Source of the DNA: an uncultured Oscillospiraceae bacterium
Lineage (GTDB): Bacteria; Bacillota; Clostridia; Oscillospirales; Oscillospiraceae
Assembly: GCA_934591745.1 (NCBI GenBank)
Contig: CAKTPQ010000014.1
Coordinates: 1-44,525 of the forward strand
Length of the DNA: 44,525 nt
Direction of reading: 5' to 3'
Shown here piece after piece: positions 15,407 to 23,235 of the stretch. The notes under the pieces are model-generated. The model had not been told where the DNA came from, ran no database searches, and saw only the letters and a program-made list of their open reading frames with translations. How positions within the stretch are numbered: position 1 is the stretch's first letter; each line of letters starts with the position of its first letter. The position numbers were made by a program, and so were the translations under genes.

Positions 15407-16216
15407 TTCTGCGTGTGTCAGGCGCGGGCCAAGCCCTTCTGGCGTGCGTACTCGGCGGCGCCCAGCGCGCCCATGAGCTGCGGATCGGTTTTCAGGTCGA
15501 TGACCTTCAGCTTCAGTACGTGCTCGATGGCCTGCTTCAGTCCGGCGTTCTTGGCGCAGCCGCCCGTCAGCGTGATGGCGTCCGTGGCGCCCGCTTTCTT
15601 GCTCATGACGAAGCACCGCTTTGCCACTGCCATCTGGATGCCCGCCGCGATCTCGTCCATGGGCTTGCCCTCGCCCACCAGCGTAATGACCTCGCTCTCC
15701 GCGAACACCGTGCACTGCGCCGTAATGGGGATCACATTCTTCGCCGTCAGGCTCAGGTTGGAGAACTCCGGCAGGCTCATCTCAAAGCTCCGGGCCATGG
15801 CCTCGTAGAACCGGCCCGTGCCCGCCGCGCACTTGTCGTTCATGGCGAAATTCTTCACTGTGCCGTCCGTGTCGATGGAAATGCCCTTCACGTCCTGGCC
15901 GCCGATGTCGATGATGGCCTTCACCGTGGGGTCGGTGACGTGGACGCCCATGGCGTGACAGGAGATCTCAGAGATGTTCTCGTCGGCGAAGGGTACCTTG
16001 TTCCGGCCGTAGCCCGTGCCGATGAGGTAGCCCAGCTCCTCGGAGGACTTCAGCCCCACCTTGTTCAGCACCTCCTCCATGGCCAGCTTGGCGCTGACCT
16101 CGGAGTTGATCTTGCTGCGGATGGTGGTATCGGCGCAGATCTTGCCGTTCTCGTCCAGAATTACTGCCTTTGTGTAGGTGGACCCTACATCGCAGCCGCC
16201 GTAATATTTCATGGTC
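15407..16216 (-). repeat. Copy B of the 810-bp inverted repeat (activase gene)
   Basis: Reverse complement of 7162-7971 with three visible differences over 810 positions. Identity stops 4 nt before the ATG and 11 nt after the stop codon, so the unit is essentially the gene alone. Confidence 0.93.
15418..16212 (-). CDS. hgdC: 2-hydroxyacyl-CoA dehydratase activase, copy B
   Basis: 264 residues, identical to copy A except for Leu instead of Met four residues from the end. It therefore has the same ASKHA ATPase motifs and the same [4Fe-4S] cysteines (Cys128 and Cys167). An ATG two codons upstream (16218) is in frame. The ATG at 16212 is chosen because AAGGAG is 9 nt away and because it matches copy A. 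It is the fourth gene of the minus-strand operon 3, between the large subunit and the small membrane protein. The order large subunit-activase-membrane protein differs from operon 1 (large subunit-membrane protein-activase), as expected if a copy was inserted or converted independently. Symbol by family resemblance. Confidence 0.93.
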   Translation of the reverse strand: MKYYGGCDVGSTYTKAVILDENGKICADTTIRSKINSEVSAKLAMEEVLNKVGLKSSEELGYLIGTGYGRNKVPFADENISEISCHAMGVHVTDPTVKAIIDIGGQDVKGISIDTDGTVKNFAMNDKCAAGTGRFYEAMARSFEMSLPEFSNLSLTAKNVIPITAQCTVFAESEVITLVGEGKPMDEIAAGIQMAVAKRCFVMSKKAGATDAITLTGGCAKNAGLKQAIEHVLKLKVIDLKTDPQLMGALGAAEYARQKGLARA

Positions 16217-16249
16217 ATATACTCCTTTTATGTAAGTTGATAAAGGGGG

Positions 16250-18037
16250 TCACATGCAGTTCTCATCGTCGAAGTCGCACAGCGTGGGGTCGATAGGCTC
16301 GGCGCGCATGACGGTGCGCATATACTCGTTGACCTTGTCGCGCATGGTCTTGCGGGACACGGTGCGCGGGTCCATCAGATCATGCTCGATCCAGATCAGG
16401 TGGTAGCCGCGCTCACGGCCCTGTTCGTCCAGAATGCCCTGCACGGTGGCCATATTCTTGCAGGCCACGTTCTGATACATGATGATGATGTTGGTGTTCC
16501 ACGCCTCGCACTGGCGCCACAGCTCGTCTACCACGTTCTGGTAGCCGCCGTTGGTGTGGCGGCGCATGACCATGCGCTCGTACAGACGGGCCAGATCCCG
16601 CAGGGCCTCCTCCTTGTCCTCCGTCTCCAGAGGCTTGGTGAAGTTCAGGGACTCCATCTCCACCAGAATGTTGATGCCCCAGCAGTTGGCCAGCCAGTTG
16701 GAGAAGTTGGCGTAGTAGTGGGCGGGGCAGGACCAGACGATGCCGCGGTAGCGCATCTTGCCCACCCAGGCCTCGTCCTTACGCTCGTAGGACTGCATCA
16801 GCAGCTGGTTGACCTTCCGGCAGGTCTTCATGACGCGGGGATCAATGCCGCCGTCCATCTCGTAGTTCCACTTGCGGAACAGCTCGTAGCTGGGGCCGAT
16901 GATCTGGGGATAGGCGGTCTTGTTGACCTCCCACTTCTCCAGCTCGTACTTGGTCTCCTCGTTGAAGCGCTTCATGGCGGAGAAGTAGGCATCCCAGCTC
17001 CACTTGGCGCCGGTCTGCTCTTCAATGAACTTGATGCAGGCCCGGATGTCCTCCGCGCCCATCTGCACGGTCTCCTCGTCCTCATAGCGGACGGGGAAGC
17101 ACAGGTGGAACACCGGCAGATTCGGGAACCGGCGGGACATATAGCTGGAGGCCATGGTGGAGCCGTCACAGGGCATGGAGGAGGAGATGAAGCACTTGCC
17201 CATGTGGGGCAGGGCGTCGATGACCAGCGCGCCGCACTCGGAGGACGGCACAGGGCAGCAGTCGGCGGGCAGGCCGAAAGACTCCACCGCGTCGATGTAG
17301 GGCACGCAGGTCAGCTGGTCGATCTCCGACACCAGGAACACGGGCATCAGCTGGTAGGGGATGCCCAGCAGGTCGGGGAAGCCGGCCATGATCTGGCCCA
17401 TAGTCATCTCGTCGAACAGGACGACCTTCTTGTTCAGCTCGGCGCTGTTGCCGTTCTTTTCATCGCACTTGGCCAGGAACACCAGATTCTCCGCCACATA
17501 GCGGAAAATATCATGGGTCATCAGATGGCTCATCTTCAGGGCGTTGCCCCGCTGACCCATGGTGTTCTTGTCCATGAAGCCCACGCAGCACATGTAGGAG
17601 ATCATCCAGCGGTACCAGAATGTGGTGTTCAGGGCGGGGATGAGATCCTTGGAGAAGGTGCCCAGCAGCATGCCCCAGATCTTCAGCCAGCCGGTGAAGT
17701 CGATGAGGGTGCTCTCCACGCCCTTCCACTCACGGCGGACGGTGGCCATGTCGCCCTTGCGGTACAGAGTGCCCAGATGCTTTTCGCCGTTTTTCAGCAG
17801 ATCCATGCGCTCCGCGCCGGACATGGCGGCGATGGTCTTGGCCTCACGGGTCACACGGGCCACATTGTCCAGCAGGTGATCCTTCTGCTTGGCGGCGAAG
17901 GCTCTCCAGTCCGTCTCCTTGATGAGGTCAAGGGCGATGGCGCCGACCTCCTTCAGGTTCTCGGCCTGCTTTTTCAGGTCCATGTTGTTCCGGGCGCGGA
18001 AGAACTGGGGGTTGGGGAACTTTTTCTTCTCAGCCAT
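16250..18037 (-). CDS. 2-hydroxyacyl-CoA dehydratase-type large subunit, system 3
   Basis: 595 residues, the longest of the three. An N-terminal extension of about 100 residues, partly helical and basic, precedes RREWKGVESTLIDFTGWL. Core motifs: YRWM, VPYIDAVESFGLPADCCP, MPCDGSTMASS, NCWGINILVEMES, a hydrophobic strand ending NVACKNM, and a C-terminal EPIDPTLCDFDD. The Cys-Cys pair in ADCCP and the SSECG that follows are specific to this copy. The start overlaps the small-subunit stop as TGATG. Its partner, activase, CooC-like ATPase and ACS-like protein share the operon. Substrate and reaction are not recognisable. Confidence 0.8.
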   Translation of the reverse strand: MAEKKKFPNPQFFRARNNMDLKKQAENLKEVGAIALDLIKETDWRAFAAKQKDHLLDNVARVTREAKTIAAMSGAERMDLLKNGEKHLGTLYRKGDMATVRREWKGVESTLIDFTGWLKIWGMLLGTFSKDLIPALNTTFWYRWMISYMCCVGFMDKNTMGQRGNALKMSHLMTHDIFRYVAENLVFLAKCDEKNGNSAELNKKVVLFDEMTMGQIMAGFPDLLGIPYQLMPVFLVSEIDQLTCVPYIDAVESFGLPADCCPVPSSECGALVIDALPHMGKCFISSSMPCDGSTMASSYMSRRFPNLPVFHLCFPVRYEDEETVQMGAEDIRACIKFIEEQTGAKWSWDAYFSAMKRFNEETKYELEKWEVNKTAYPQIIGPSYELFRKWNYEMDGGIDPRVMKTCRKVNQLLMQSYERKDEAWVGKMRYRGIVWSCPAHYYANFSNWLANCWGINILVEMESLNFTKPLETEDKEEALRDLARLYERMVMRRHTNGGYQNVVDELWRQCEAWNTNIIIMYQNVACKNMATVQGILDEQGRERGYHLIWIEHDLMDPRTVSRKTMRDKVNEYMRTVMRAEPIDPTLCDFDDENCM

Positions 18038-19233
18038 CAGTGGACACCTCCGTTCTTATGGAGCTTTTTGATCTCCAGCGATTCCACAAAGGCCTGCACG
18101 CGGGTGCGCAGCTGGCCGGAATTGCCGTTGTTGTACAGGCGGTCGATACTCAGCACGGGCCAGTCATACTCCTCGTGCATGATGTGGCTCACCAGTGCGC
18201 GCTCGAAGCCCCAGTAATCGCAGTACTTCATCTGCTCATAGATGATGCCGTCTGCGTGGAACTCCCGGGCCAGACGGTCCGCGGTGTCCCGGCGCTGCTG
18301 CACCTTCTCGTCGGCGATGTAGCGGGCGCACTCGGAATGCTGCATGATGTGCAGACAGATCTGGCGCAGGGCGTCCTCGTCGTCGTTTAGCTCGATGACC
18401 TCCCGGCCGGGGGTGGAGCCGAAGCAGTAGCGGTCAGACACCACCAGTGCGCCGCAGCTCTCGATGAGCTTGGTCAGGTTGGGGTCGTCGATCTCGCTGC
18501 CCACGATGGCGACTCTGGCCCGGAAGGCAGGCTTGGCGTCGGGCTTGCGGGTCTTGAGTTCCTCCAGCGTCTCCCGCAGATAGGGGAGGATCAGATACTT
18601 GGGACAGGTGAAGCTCACCAGATTCAGCACATGGAACTCATAGCCTGTGATGACGGGGTTGTCGGCCTTGCGCATCTCGCCGATCTCGCTGATGATGGAA
18701 CAGACCTCGTTATGCTCCGCCACAGCCTTGCGGATGGCGGCGTCGGAGGTATCCACGCCGTATTTCTCCGTCAGGGGATCCAGCACCCGGCGGCGCATCT
18801 GCTTGACGTAGGAATCCAGCGTGTAGTCTGTGACCTTGTAGGGGATGTCGCAGTGGGAGACGAAGAAATTGGGCTTGTCATTCATCTGCAGGATCTCGAA
18901 ATGCTCCATGGCACGGTTCATCATGGAACAGGCGTCCACACCGGCCAGAGCATCCAGAAACTGGTAGCCGCCCTCCATGCCGCGTTCCACCAGTGCGCGG
19001 GCGTACTCACAGGTGTAGTTGGACATGTAGTAGGTGGCAATGTCCAGGGAACCTGTCCGGGGCGCACGCAGGCGCACGGAAAAGCAGTTGCCGACATTGA
19101 GCAGCGGCTCGGGCATGTGGTAGCAGGTATAGCCGATGGCCAGATTGCCATCCGCCTGCGCCTGTTTTACCAGCTCGTTGTCGGCGTTTTCCAGCAGATT
19201 TTCGAAGTAGATCAAATGCTTCAGATCTCTCAA
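18037..19233 (-). CDS. 2-hydroxyacyl-CoA dehydratase-type small subunit, system 3
   Basis: 398 residues from a TTG start; GAGAGGTG lies about 7 nt upstream and the N-terminus then aligns with systems 1 and 2 (RDLKHLIYFENLL). Signatures: GYTCYHMPEPLLNVGNCFSV, YMSNYTCEYARALVERGM, FTCPKYLILPYL, VGSEIDDPNLTKLIESCG and KYCDYWGFE. It is 28 nt downstream of the CooC-like gene and overlaps the large-subunit gene by one base. As in the other systems it should form a heterodimer with that subunit and accept electrons from the activase. Reaction unassigned. Confidence 0.85.
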   Translation of the reverse strand: MRDLKHLIYFENLLENADNELVKQAQADGNLAIGYTCYHMPEPLLNVGNCFSVRLRAPRTGSLDIATYYMSNYTCEYARALVERGMEGGYQFLDALAGVDACSMMNRAMEHFEILQMNDKPNFFVSHCDIPYKVTDYTLDSYVKQMRRRVLDPLTEKYGVDTSDAAIRKAVAEHNEVCSIISEIGEMRKADNPVITGYEFHVLNLVSFTCPKYLILPYLRETLEELKTRKPDAKPAFRARVAIVGSEIDDPNLTKLIESCGALVVSDRYCFGSTPGREVIELNDDEDALRQICLHIMQHSECARYIADEKVQQRRDTADRLAREFHADGIIYEQMKYCDYWGFERALVSHIMHEEYDWPVLSIDRLYNNGNSGQLRTRVQAFVESLEIKKLHKNGGVH

Positions 19234-19261
19234 GAATTACACCTCTCTCCAAATGTGATTT

Positions 19262-20038
19262 TTACAGGATCTCAAGTTTCGTCAGGGCTTCGCGGGCGCC
19301 TGCCAGTACAGGGGCGTCGGCAGGCAGATCAAAAACACTCAGGCCGCGGATGTCGTTGGCAGCGTGTTGGGTGTCGCTGCCGATGCAGGCGAGGATCTCA
19401 GTGCCTTCAATATGGATGTAGGGGATCATGGCGGGGTCGGTCACCCGGTTGATGATGGCGCCGCAGCGGTCATACATCACCAGCTCGTCCGCCACGCGCT
19501 TGATAGTTTCAATGACTTGGGTGCCCTTGCGGCTGGGATCGGTGATGAGCACCAGATGGGTGACCTTTTCCATGACGCGGCGGTTGATCTGCTCGATACC
19601 GGCCTCGCCGTCGATGACCACATAGTCAAAGTCGTTGGCCAGCAGATTGATGACCTCTTTCAGATAGGCGTTGACCTTGCAGTAACAGCCTGCCGTCTCC
19701 GGCCGGCCGATGGCCAGGAAGGAGAAGGTGCGCTGCTCCACCATGGTGTCGAAAATGCGGTAGCGGGCCTCGCTGAGCAGTTCGATGGCCTCCCGGGGCG
19801 CACCGTCCTCCACGGAGGCAACGATGCTCTTGCGGATATCGTCCAGCGTCTCCTGCACCTCCACGCCCAGTGCGGTGGACAGGCCCACGGCGGGGTCGGC
19901 GTCGATGGCCAGGATGCGCTTGTCGGGATAGGTCTCCGTCAGCAGCCGCACAAAGGCGGAGGAGATGGAAGTCTTGCCCACACCGCCCTTACCGGCGACG
20001 GCGATGATCTTGGTGTCTCTGTTCAAAGGGGAAGTCAC
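19262..20038 (-). CDS. CooC-like P-loop ATPase (nickel-insertion / CODH-maturation type)
   Basis: 258 residues of the SIMIBI/MinD-like class. Walker A is the deviant type GKGGVGKT (residues 16-23), then DADPAVGLSTALGV and the switch strand DYVVIDGEAGIEQ. At residues 118 and 120 is a CxC motif (ETAGCYCKVN), the metal-binding signature of CooC, which binds nickel at the dimer interface and helps load the CO dehydrogenase C-cluster. Annotated start GTG at 20038; a TTG at 20026 in the same frame is an alternative. It is the first gene of operon 3, ahead of dehydratase subunits. No CODH is in the window. So it either serves an enzyme encoded elsewhere or matures a partner in this operon. Confidence 0.85.
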   Translation of the reverse strand: MTSPLNRDTKIIAVAGKGGVGKTSISSAFVRLLTETYPDKRILAIDADPAVGLSTALGVEVQETLDDIRKSIVASVEDGAPREAIELLSEARYRIFDTMVEQRTFSFLAIGRPETAGCYCKVNAYLKEVINLLANDFDYVVIDGEAGIEQINRRVMEKVTHLVLITDPSRKGTQVIETIKRVADELVMYDRCGAIINRVTDPAMIPYIHIEGTEILACIGSDTQHAANDIRGLSVFDLPADAPVLAGAREALTKLEIL

Positions 20039-20244
20039 GTCCTTTCGGGATGATGTGGGTCACGATCCGGCAGGGAACACCCGGTGGGGCGGCAGAACTG
20101 CGCCGCTCTCCGCGATGGGCCGCACCGGCTGTCCAGACAGTTTCTCGGTTCTGCCTGACGCGGAGTACAGCCATTTCCGGGTGAACTGCCCGTTATTCCA
20201 CAGTGCGTGGGAGTTGTGTCTGATATTGTTAAATCGCTAACATC
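20039..20244 (-). promoter_or_regulatory. Long structured leader of the CooC-dehydratase operon
   Basis: Between the predicted start site (about 20238) and the CooC-like gene lies a ~200-nt leader with no good ORF on this strand. On the transcript I see CGGG/CCCG; GGCTGT/ACAGCC enclosing a 7-bp CAGGCAG/CTGTCTG stem; and a nested pair CCGGTG/CACCGG with an inner GCGGC/GCCGC. No intrinsic terminator is visible. It matches no riboswitch I can name. A metal-sensing element is worth testing because of the genes downstream. Confidence 0.45.
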
Positions 20245-20273
20245 ATTCTACCATAAAATGTGGCAGGTTGCAA
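20245..20273 (-). promoter_or_regulatory. Promoter of the CooC-dehydratase operon 3
   Basis: Minus strand TTGCAA (20273-20268), 17-bp spacer, TAGAAT (20250-20245). It diverges from the promoter of the flavoenzyme gene 32 bp away. Confidence 0.7.
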
Positions 20274-20304
20274 CGAATGATTGGCTTTTTCACCATCTTT
20301 TTTG

Positions 20305-20333
20305 TTGATTCTGCAAGATAGATATGCTATGCT
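20305..20333 (+). promoter_or_regulatory. Promoter of the enoate-reductase-type gene
   Basis: TTGATT (20305-20310), 17-bp spacer, TATGCT (20328-20333). A leader of about 47 nt would lead to the TTG start at 20387. Confidence 0.6.
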
Positions 20334-20386
20334 GGGGTCGGAATACAAAGGAGCGAAAAACCAAACAGAAAAGGGAGGACGATCTT

Positions 20387-22663
20387 TTGAAAAAGGATAT
20401 TCTGGTACAGCAGCTGGTGAACAGCTTCGGCAACTGGGTGCGCACGGACTGTGAGAACCGTGAGGGGGGCACCGCCCGCATGACGAAGGAGCTGTACCCC
20501 TACACGTCGCTGTTTTCCCCCATCCAGATCAACCGTCTGACGGTGAAGAACCGCCTGGTCATGGCGCCCATGGGCAACTGTCAGATGGCGGAGGAGACAG
20601 GCCGCCCCAATGACAAGATGCTGCAATACTTCTTCGCCCGGGCCGAGGGCGGCGTGGGCCTGCTGACCACCGGCCTCGTGCCCATCAGCCACCATATCGA
20701 CTCCTCCGTGACAGAGAAGGGGAACTATTCCTACTTCCCCCGCATCGACGGCACCCGCACCAACTTCATGGGCTGGCGCGACCTGGCCCAGGGCGTCCAC
20801 GCCCGGGGCAGCCGCATCTTCATCCAGCTGACGCCGGGCCTGGGCCGCGTGGGCAATCCCCAGTGCCTGCTGACCAAGTACCAGCTGCCGGTGTCCGCCT
20901 CCTGGAACCCCAACTTCTACCTGCCCGACGTGCCCTGCCGCCCCCTGACGGATCTGGAGTGCGACCTCATCATCCGCAACGCGGCCCAGGCGTCCATGGA
21001 CGCCAAGGTCATGGGCATCGACGGTGTGTACCTCCACGGCCACGAGGGCTATCTGTTGGATCAGCTGACCAGTCCCGCCTTCAACCGCCGCAGGCTGGGC
21101 AAGTACACCGACTGGCAGCGCTTCGGCGTGGATCTCATCAAGGCCATCCGCAAAAAGGTGGGGCCGGATTACCCCATCATGTACCGCATCGACCTGAGCC
21201 TCGCGCTGGCGGAGACTTACGGCGAGCGGATGAACACCGTCAAGAGCCTGAAAAATTTCCAGAACGGCCGCTCCATTGCCGATACCCTGGATTACATGGA
21301 GAATCTGGTGAAGGCCGGTGTGGACATATTCGACGTGGATCTGGGCTGCTACGACAACTGGTGGCTGCCTCATCCGCCGGCAGGCATGCCTTCCGGATGC
21401 TTCCTGGACGTGTCCAAGGTGGCTAAAGAGTATTTTGCCGCACGGGGCATCAAGTCCAACGCCGGGGTGGAGGTGCCCATCGTGGCCGTGGGCAAGCTGG
21501 GCTATCCCGACATCGCCGAAAAGGCGCTGCGGGACGGCAAGTGCGACATGGTCATGCTGGGCCGGCCCGTGCTGGCCGATCCAGACTGGTGCAAGAAGGC
21601 CTATGCCGGCAAGGTGGAGGATATCCGGCCCTGTATCGGCTGTCAGGAGGCCTGCGTCAACGAGTTTGTGGAGGGCGGACATCCCCAGTGCGCCGTCAAC
21701 CCCCGCACCGGCTTTGAGGAGCTGCTGCCCGCCGTGCCCGCCAAGGCGGAGAAGGCCAAAAAGATCGCCGTCATCGGCGCGGGCTGCGCCGGCCTGAACT
21801 TTGCCATCACCGCCGCCCAGCGCGGGCATAAGGTGGAAGTCTTTGAAAAGTCCGATAAGATGGGCGGAAAGATGCACGCCGCCGGCGCGCCGCTGAGCAA
21901 GTACGAGCTGCACAACTATATGGACTGGCTCATCGCGCAGGTGAAGAAGACCAAGGGCGTCACGGTGAAGCTGAACACCACCGTCACCAATGCGGAGCTG
22001 AAGGCAGGGAAGTACGACGCCGTGGTGTTCGCCAACGGCGGCAGGGAGGGGATGCCCCCCATCCCGGGCCTTACCGAGACGCGGCACATCGACGCTGCAT
22101 GGCTGCTGACCCACCCCGAGGAACTGGCCGATACCGATAAGACCATCGTGGTGGTGGGCGGCGGCGCCGTGGGTCTGGAGACGGCCTACTGGCTGGCCAC
22201 TGAGAAGCAGCGCAGCGTCACCTGCGTGGAGATGATGGAGAACTTCGAGGAGGGTGCCTGCACCGCCAACCGCGGACACCTCATCCACTATTTTGAGGCG
22301 GACGGCGGCAAGCTCATCAACTGTGCCCGTGTGGTGCGGTTCGAGAACGGTCATGTGGTGCTGGCCCGGAACTGCAGCAAAGCCGTGCCCGATCCTTACT
22401 GCACCTGGACGCCTATTATTCCCAAGAACGTGGAGAATCCTCTGGCTCCCAAGATGACGAAGGAGGAGTACATCGAGCAGCTGCCGGCGGATCTGGTGGT
22501 CATGGCCATCGGCAACCGCGGCGACGACCGGCCCTTCCTCTCCGCCCAGCAGGAGATGGTGGCGCCGGAGGTACACAACATCGGCGACAGTTACAACACC
22601 CAGAAGCCGGGCAACATGTGGCAGGCCACTAAGGCCGCCTACAACCTGGCGATCAAAATCTGA
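20387..22663 (+). CDS. NADH:flavin oxidoreductase / enoate reductase-type flavoenzyme (FMN, FAD, 4Fe-4S)
   Basis: About 758 residues from TTG 20387 (GGAGG 8 nt upstream). An ATG at 20480 is the alternative start and gives 727. An Old Yellow Enzyme TIM barrel comes first (LFSPIQINRLTVKNRLVMAPMG, LHGHEGYLLDQLTSPAFNRR). A [4Fe-4S] motif CIGCQEAC-x11-C follows near residue 419. Then come two dinucleotide-binding loops, VIGAGCAGLNFAITAAQRG (about 460) and VVVGGGAVGLETAYWLA (about 588). This is the 2,4-dienoyl-CoA reductase / 2-enoate reductase / trimethylamine dehydrogenase family. Such enzymes reduce an activated C=C bond with NADH. Beside three 2-hydroxyacyl-CoA dehydratase systems, it could saturate the enoyl product, as FldZ-type enzymes do in amino acid fermentations. 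Substrate is not shown by sequence. Confidence 0.88.
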   Translation: MKKDILVQQLVNSFGNWVRTDCENREGGTARMTKELYPYTSLFSPIQINRLTVKNRLVMAPMGNCQMAEETGRPNDKMLQYFFARAEGGVGLLTTGLVPISHHIDSSVTEKGNYSYFPRIDGTRTNFMGWRDLAQGVHARGSRIFIQLTPGLGRVGNPQCLLTKYQLPVSASWNPNFYLPDVPCRPLTDLECDLIIRNAAQASMDAKVMGIDGVYLHGHEGYLLDQLTSPAFNRRRLGKYTDWQRFGVDLIKAIRKKVGPDYPIMYRIDLSLALAETYGERMNTVKSLKNFQNGRSIADTLDYMENLVKAGVDIFDVDLGCYDNWWLPHPPAGMPSGCFLDVSKVAKEYFAARGIKSNAGVEVPIVAVGKLGYPDIAEKALRDGKCDMVMLGRPVLADPDWCKKAYAGKVEDIRPCIGCQEACVNEFVEGGHPQCAVNPRTGFEELLPAVPAKAEKAKKIAVIGAGCAGLNFAITAAQRGHKVEVFEKSDKMGGKMHAAGAPLSKYELHNYMDWLIAQVKKTKGVTVKLNTTVTNAELKAGKYDAVVFANGGREGMPPIPGLTETRHIDAAWLLTHPEELADTDKTIVVVGGGAVGLETAYWLATEKQRSVTCVEMMENFEEGACTANRGHLIHYFEADGGKLINCARVVRFENGHVVLARNCSKAVPDPYCTWTPIIPKNVENPLAPKMTKEEYIEQLPADLVVMAIGNRGDDRPFLSAQQEMVAPEVHNIGDSYNTQKPGNMWQATKAAYNLAIKI

Positions 22664-22690
22664 TCAGAGTTCCGCACCTGACACATATAC

Positions 22691-22721
22691 AGGGAGAGGG
22701 CCGCTTTGCGGCCCTCTCCCT
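22691..22721 (+). terminator. Terminator of the flavoenzyme gene
   Basis: AGGGAGAGGGCCGC / GCGGCCCTCTCCCT, 14-bp perfect stem with a TTT loop. There is almost no T tract after it. Confidence 0.75.
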
Positions 22722-22782
22722 CTGCGAAACGCGGCTGGAATTTCATGTGCAGAAATTTCTCGGGAAATTTGCAAATTGGGGG

Positions 22783-22810
22783 TTGACATTTTTCGGGTTT
22801 ATGCTATACT
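22783..22810 (+). promoter_or_regulatory. Promoter of tRNA-Ala
   Basis: TTGACA (22783-22788), 16-bp spacer, TATACT (22805-22810), 33 nt before the mature tRNA. Confidence 0.85.
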
Positions 22811-22843
22811 AAGCAAGTCGACGGCGGCAGGACAACAACATAT

Positions 22844-22919
<76 letters not shown>

Positions 22920-22924
22920 AAGAA

Positions 22925-22964
22925 AACCTTGAAACCACAACGGTTTCGAGGTTTTTCTTTTTTT
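22925..22964 (+). terminator. Terminator of tRNA-Ala
   Basis: AACCTTGAAACC / GGTTTCGAGGTT, 12-bp stem with one G-U pair, then a long T tract. Confidence 0.9.
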
Positions 22965-23043
22965 GTGAGCAAGGCGTTTTTGCTGAAATCTATGCAATAG
23001 CCTCCATTTTTTTACCTATTGCGGCCGCCTCCGCCCCCATCTC

Positions 23044-23072
23044 TTGACAAATCCACGTTCCGCGCATATAGT
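23044..23072 (+). promoter_or_regulatory. Promoter of the RNHCP gene
   Basis: TTGACA (23044-23049), 17-bp spacer, TATAGT (23067-23072). It predicts a leader of about 155 nt before the RNHCP start. Confidence 0.85.
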
Positions 23073-23123
23073 AGGGAACGGATCGTGCCATGCACGGTAC
23101 CTGCATATTCAAAGGAGAAGTTT

Positions 23124-23162
23124 TTGAAACGTAAGACATCTCGACTGGAGAGTGTGGCCTGA
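23124..23162 (+). CDS. Putative 12-residue leader peptide
   Basis: A TTG start 6 nt after a strong AAAGGAG opens a 12-codon frame (MKRKTSRLESVA if initiated with Met) ending TGA at 23160-23162. The stop lies 1 nt before the first arm of two competing hairpins. This arrangement is typical of attenuator leader peptides. No proof of translation. Confidence 0.45.
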   Translation: MKRKTSRLESVA

Positions 23163-23163
23163 C

Positions 23164-23229
23164 CGGGAGGTTGGCAAATCACTTTCCGCCATTCCTCCCG
23201 AACCGGATCACAGAGATCTTCAGGAGGAA
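23164..23229 (+). promoter_or_regulatory. Possible translational attenuator: two mutually exclusive hairpins
   Basis: Arm 1 CGGGAGG (23164-23170) can pair with CCTCCCG (23194-23200). The overlapping segment TTCCTCC (23192-23198) can instead pair perfectly with GGAGGAA (23223-23229), the ribosome binding site of the RNHCP gene. Only one pairing is possible at a time, so ribosome position on the leader peptide could decide whether the RBS is open. Confidence 0.5.
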
Positions 23230-23235
23230 CAGAAC

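Noticed and set aside
19262..20038. Chromosome or plasmid partition ParA
   Set aside because: No parB neighbour, and the CxC motif plus ETAGCYC context match the CooC type.
23152..23235. Longer N-terminus for the RNHCP protein starting at 23152
   Set aside because: It would run through the leader hairpins and the strong AGGAGG site that belongs to the ATG at 23236.
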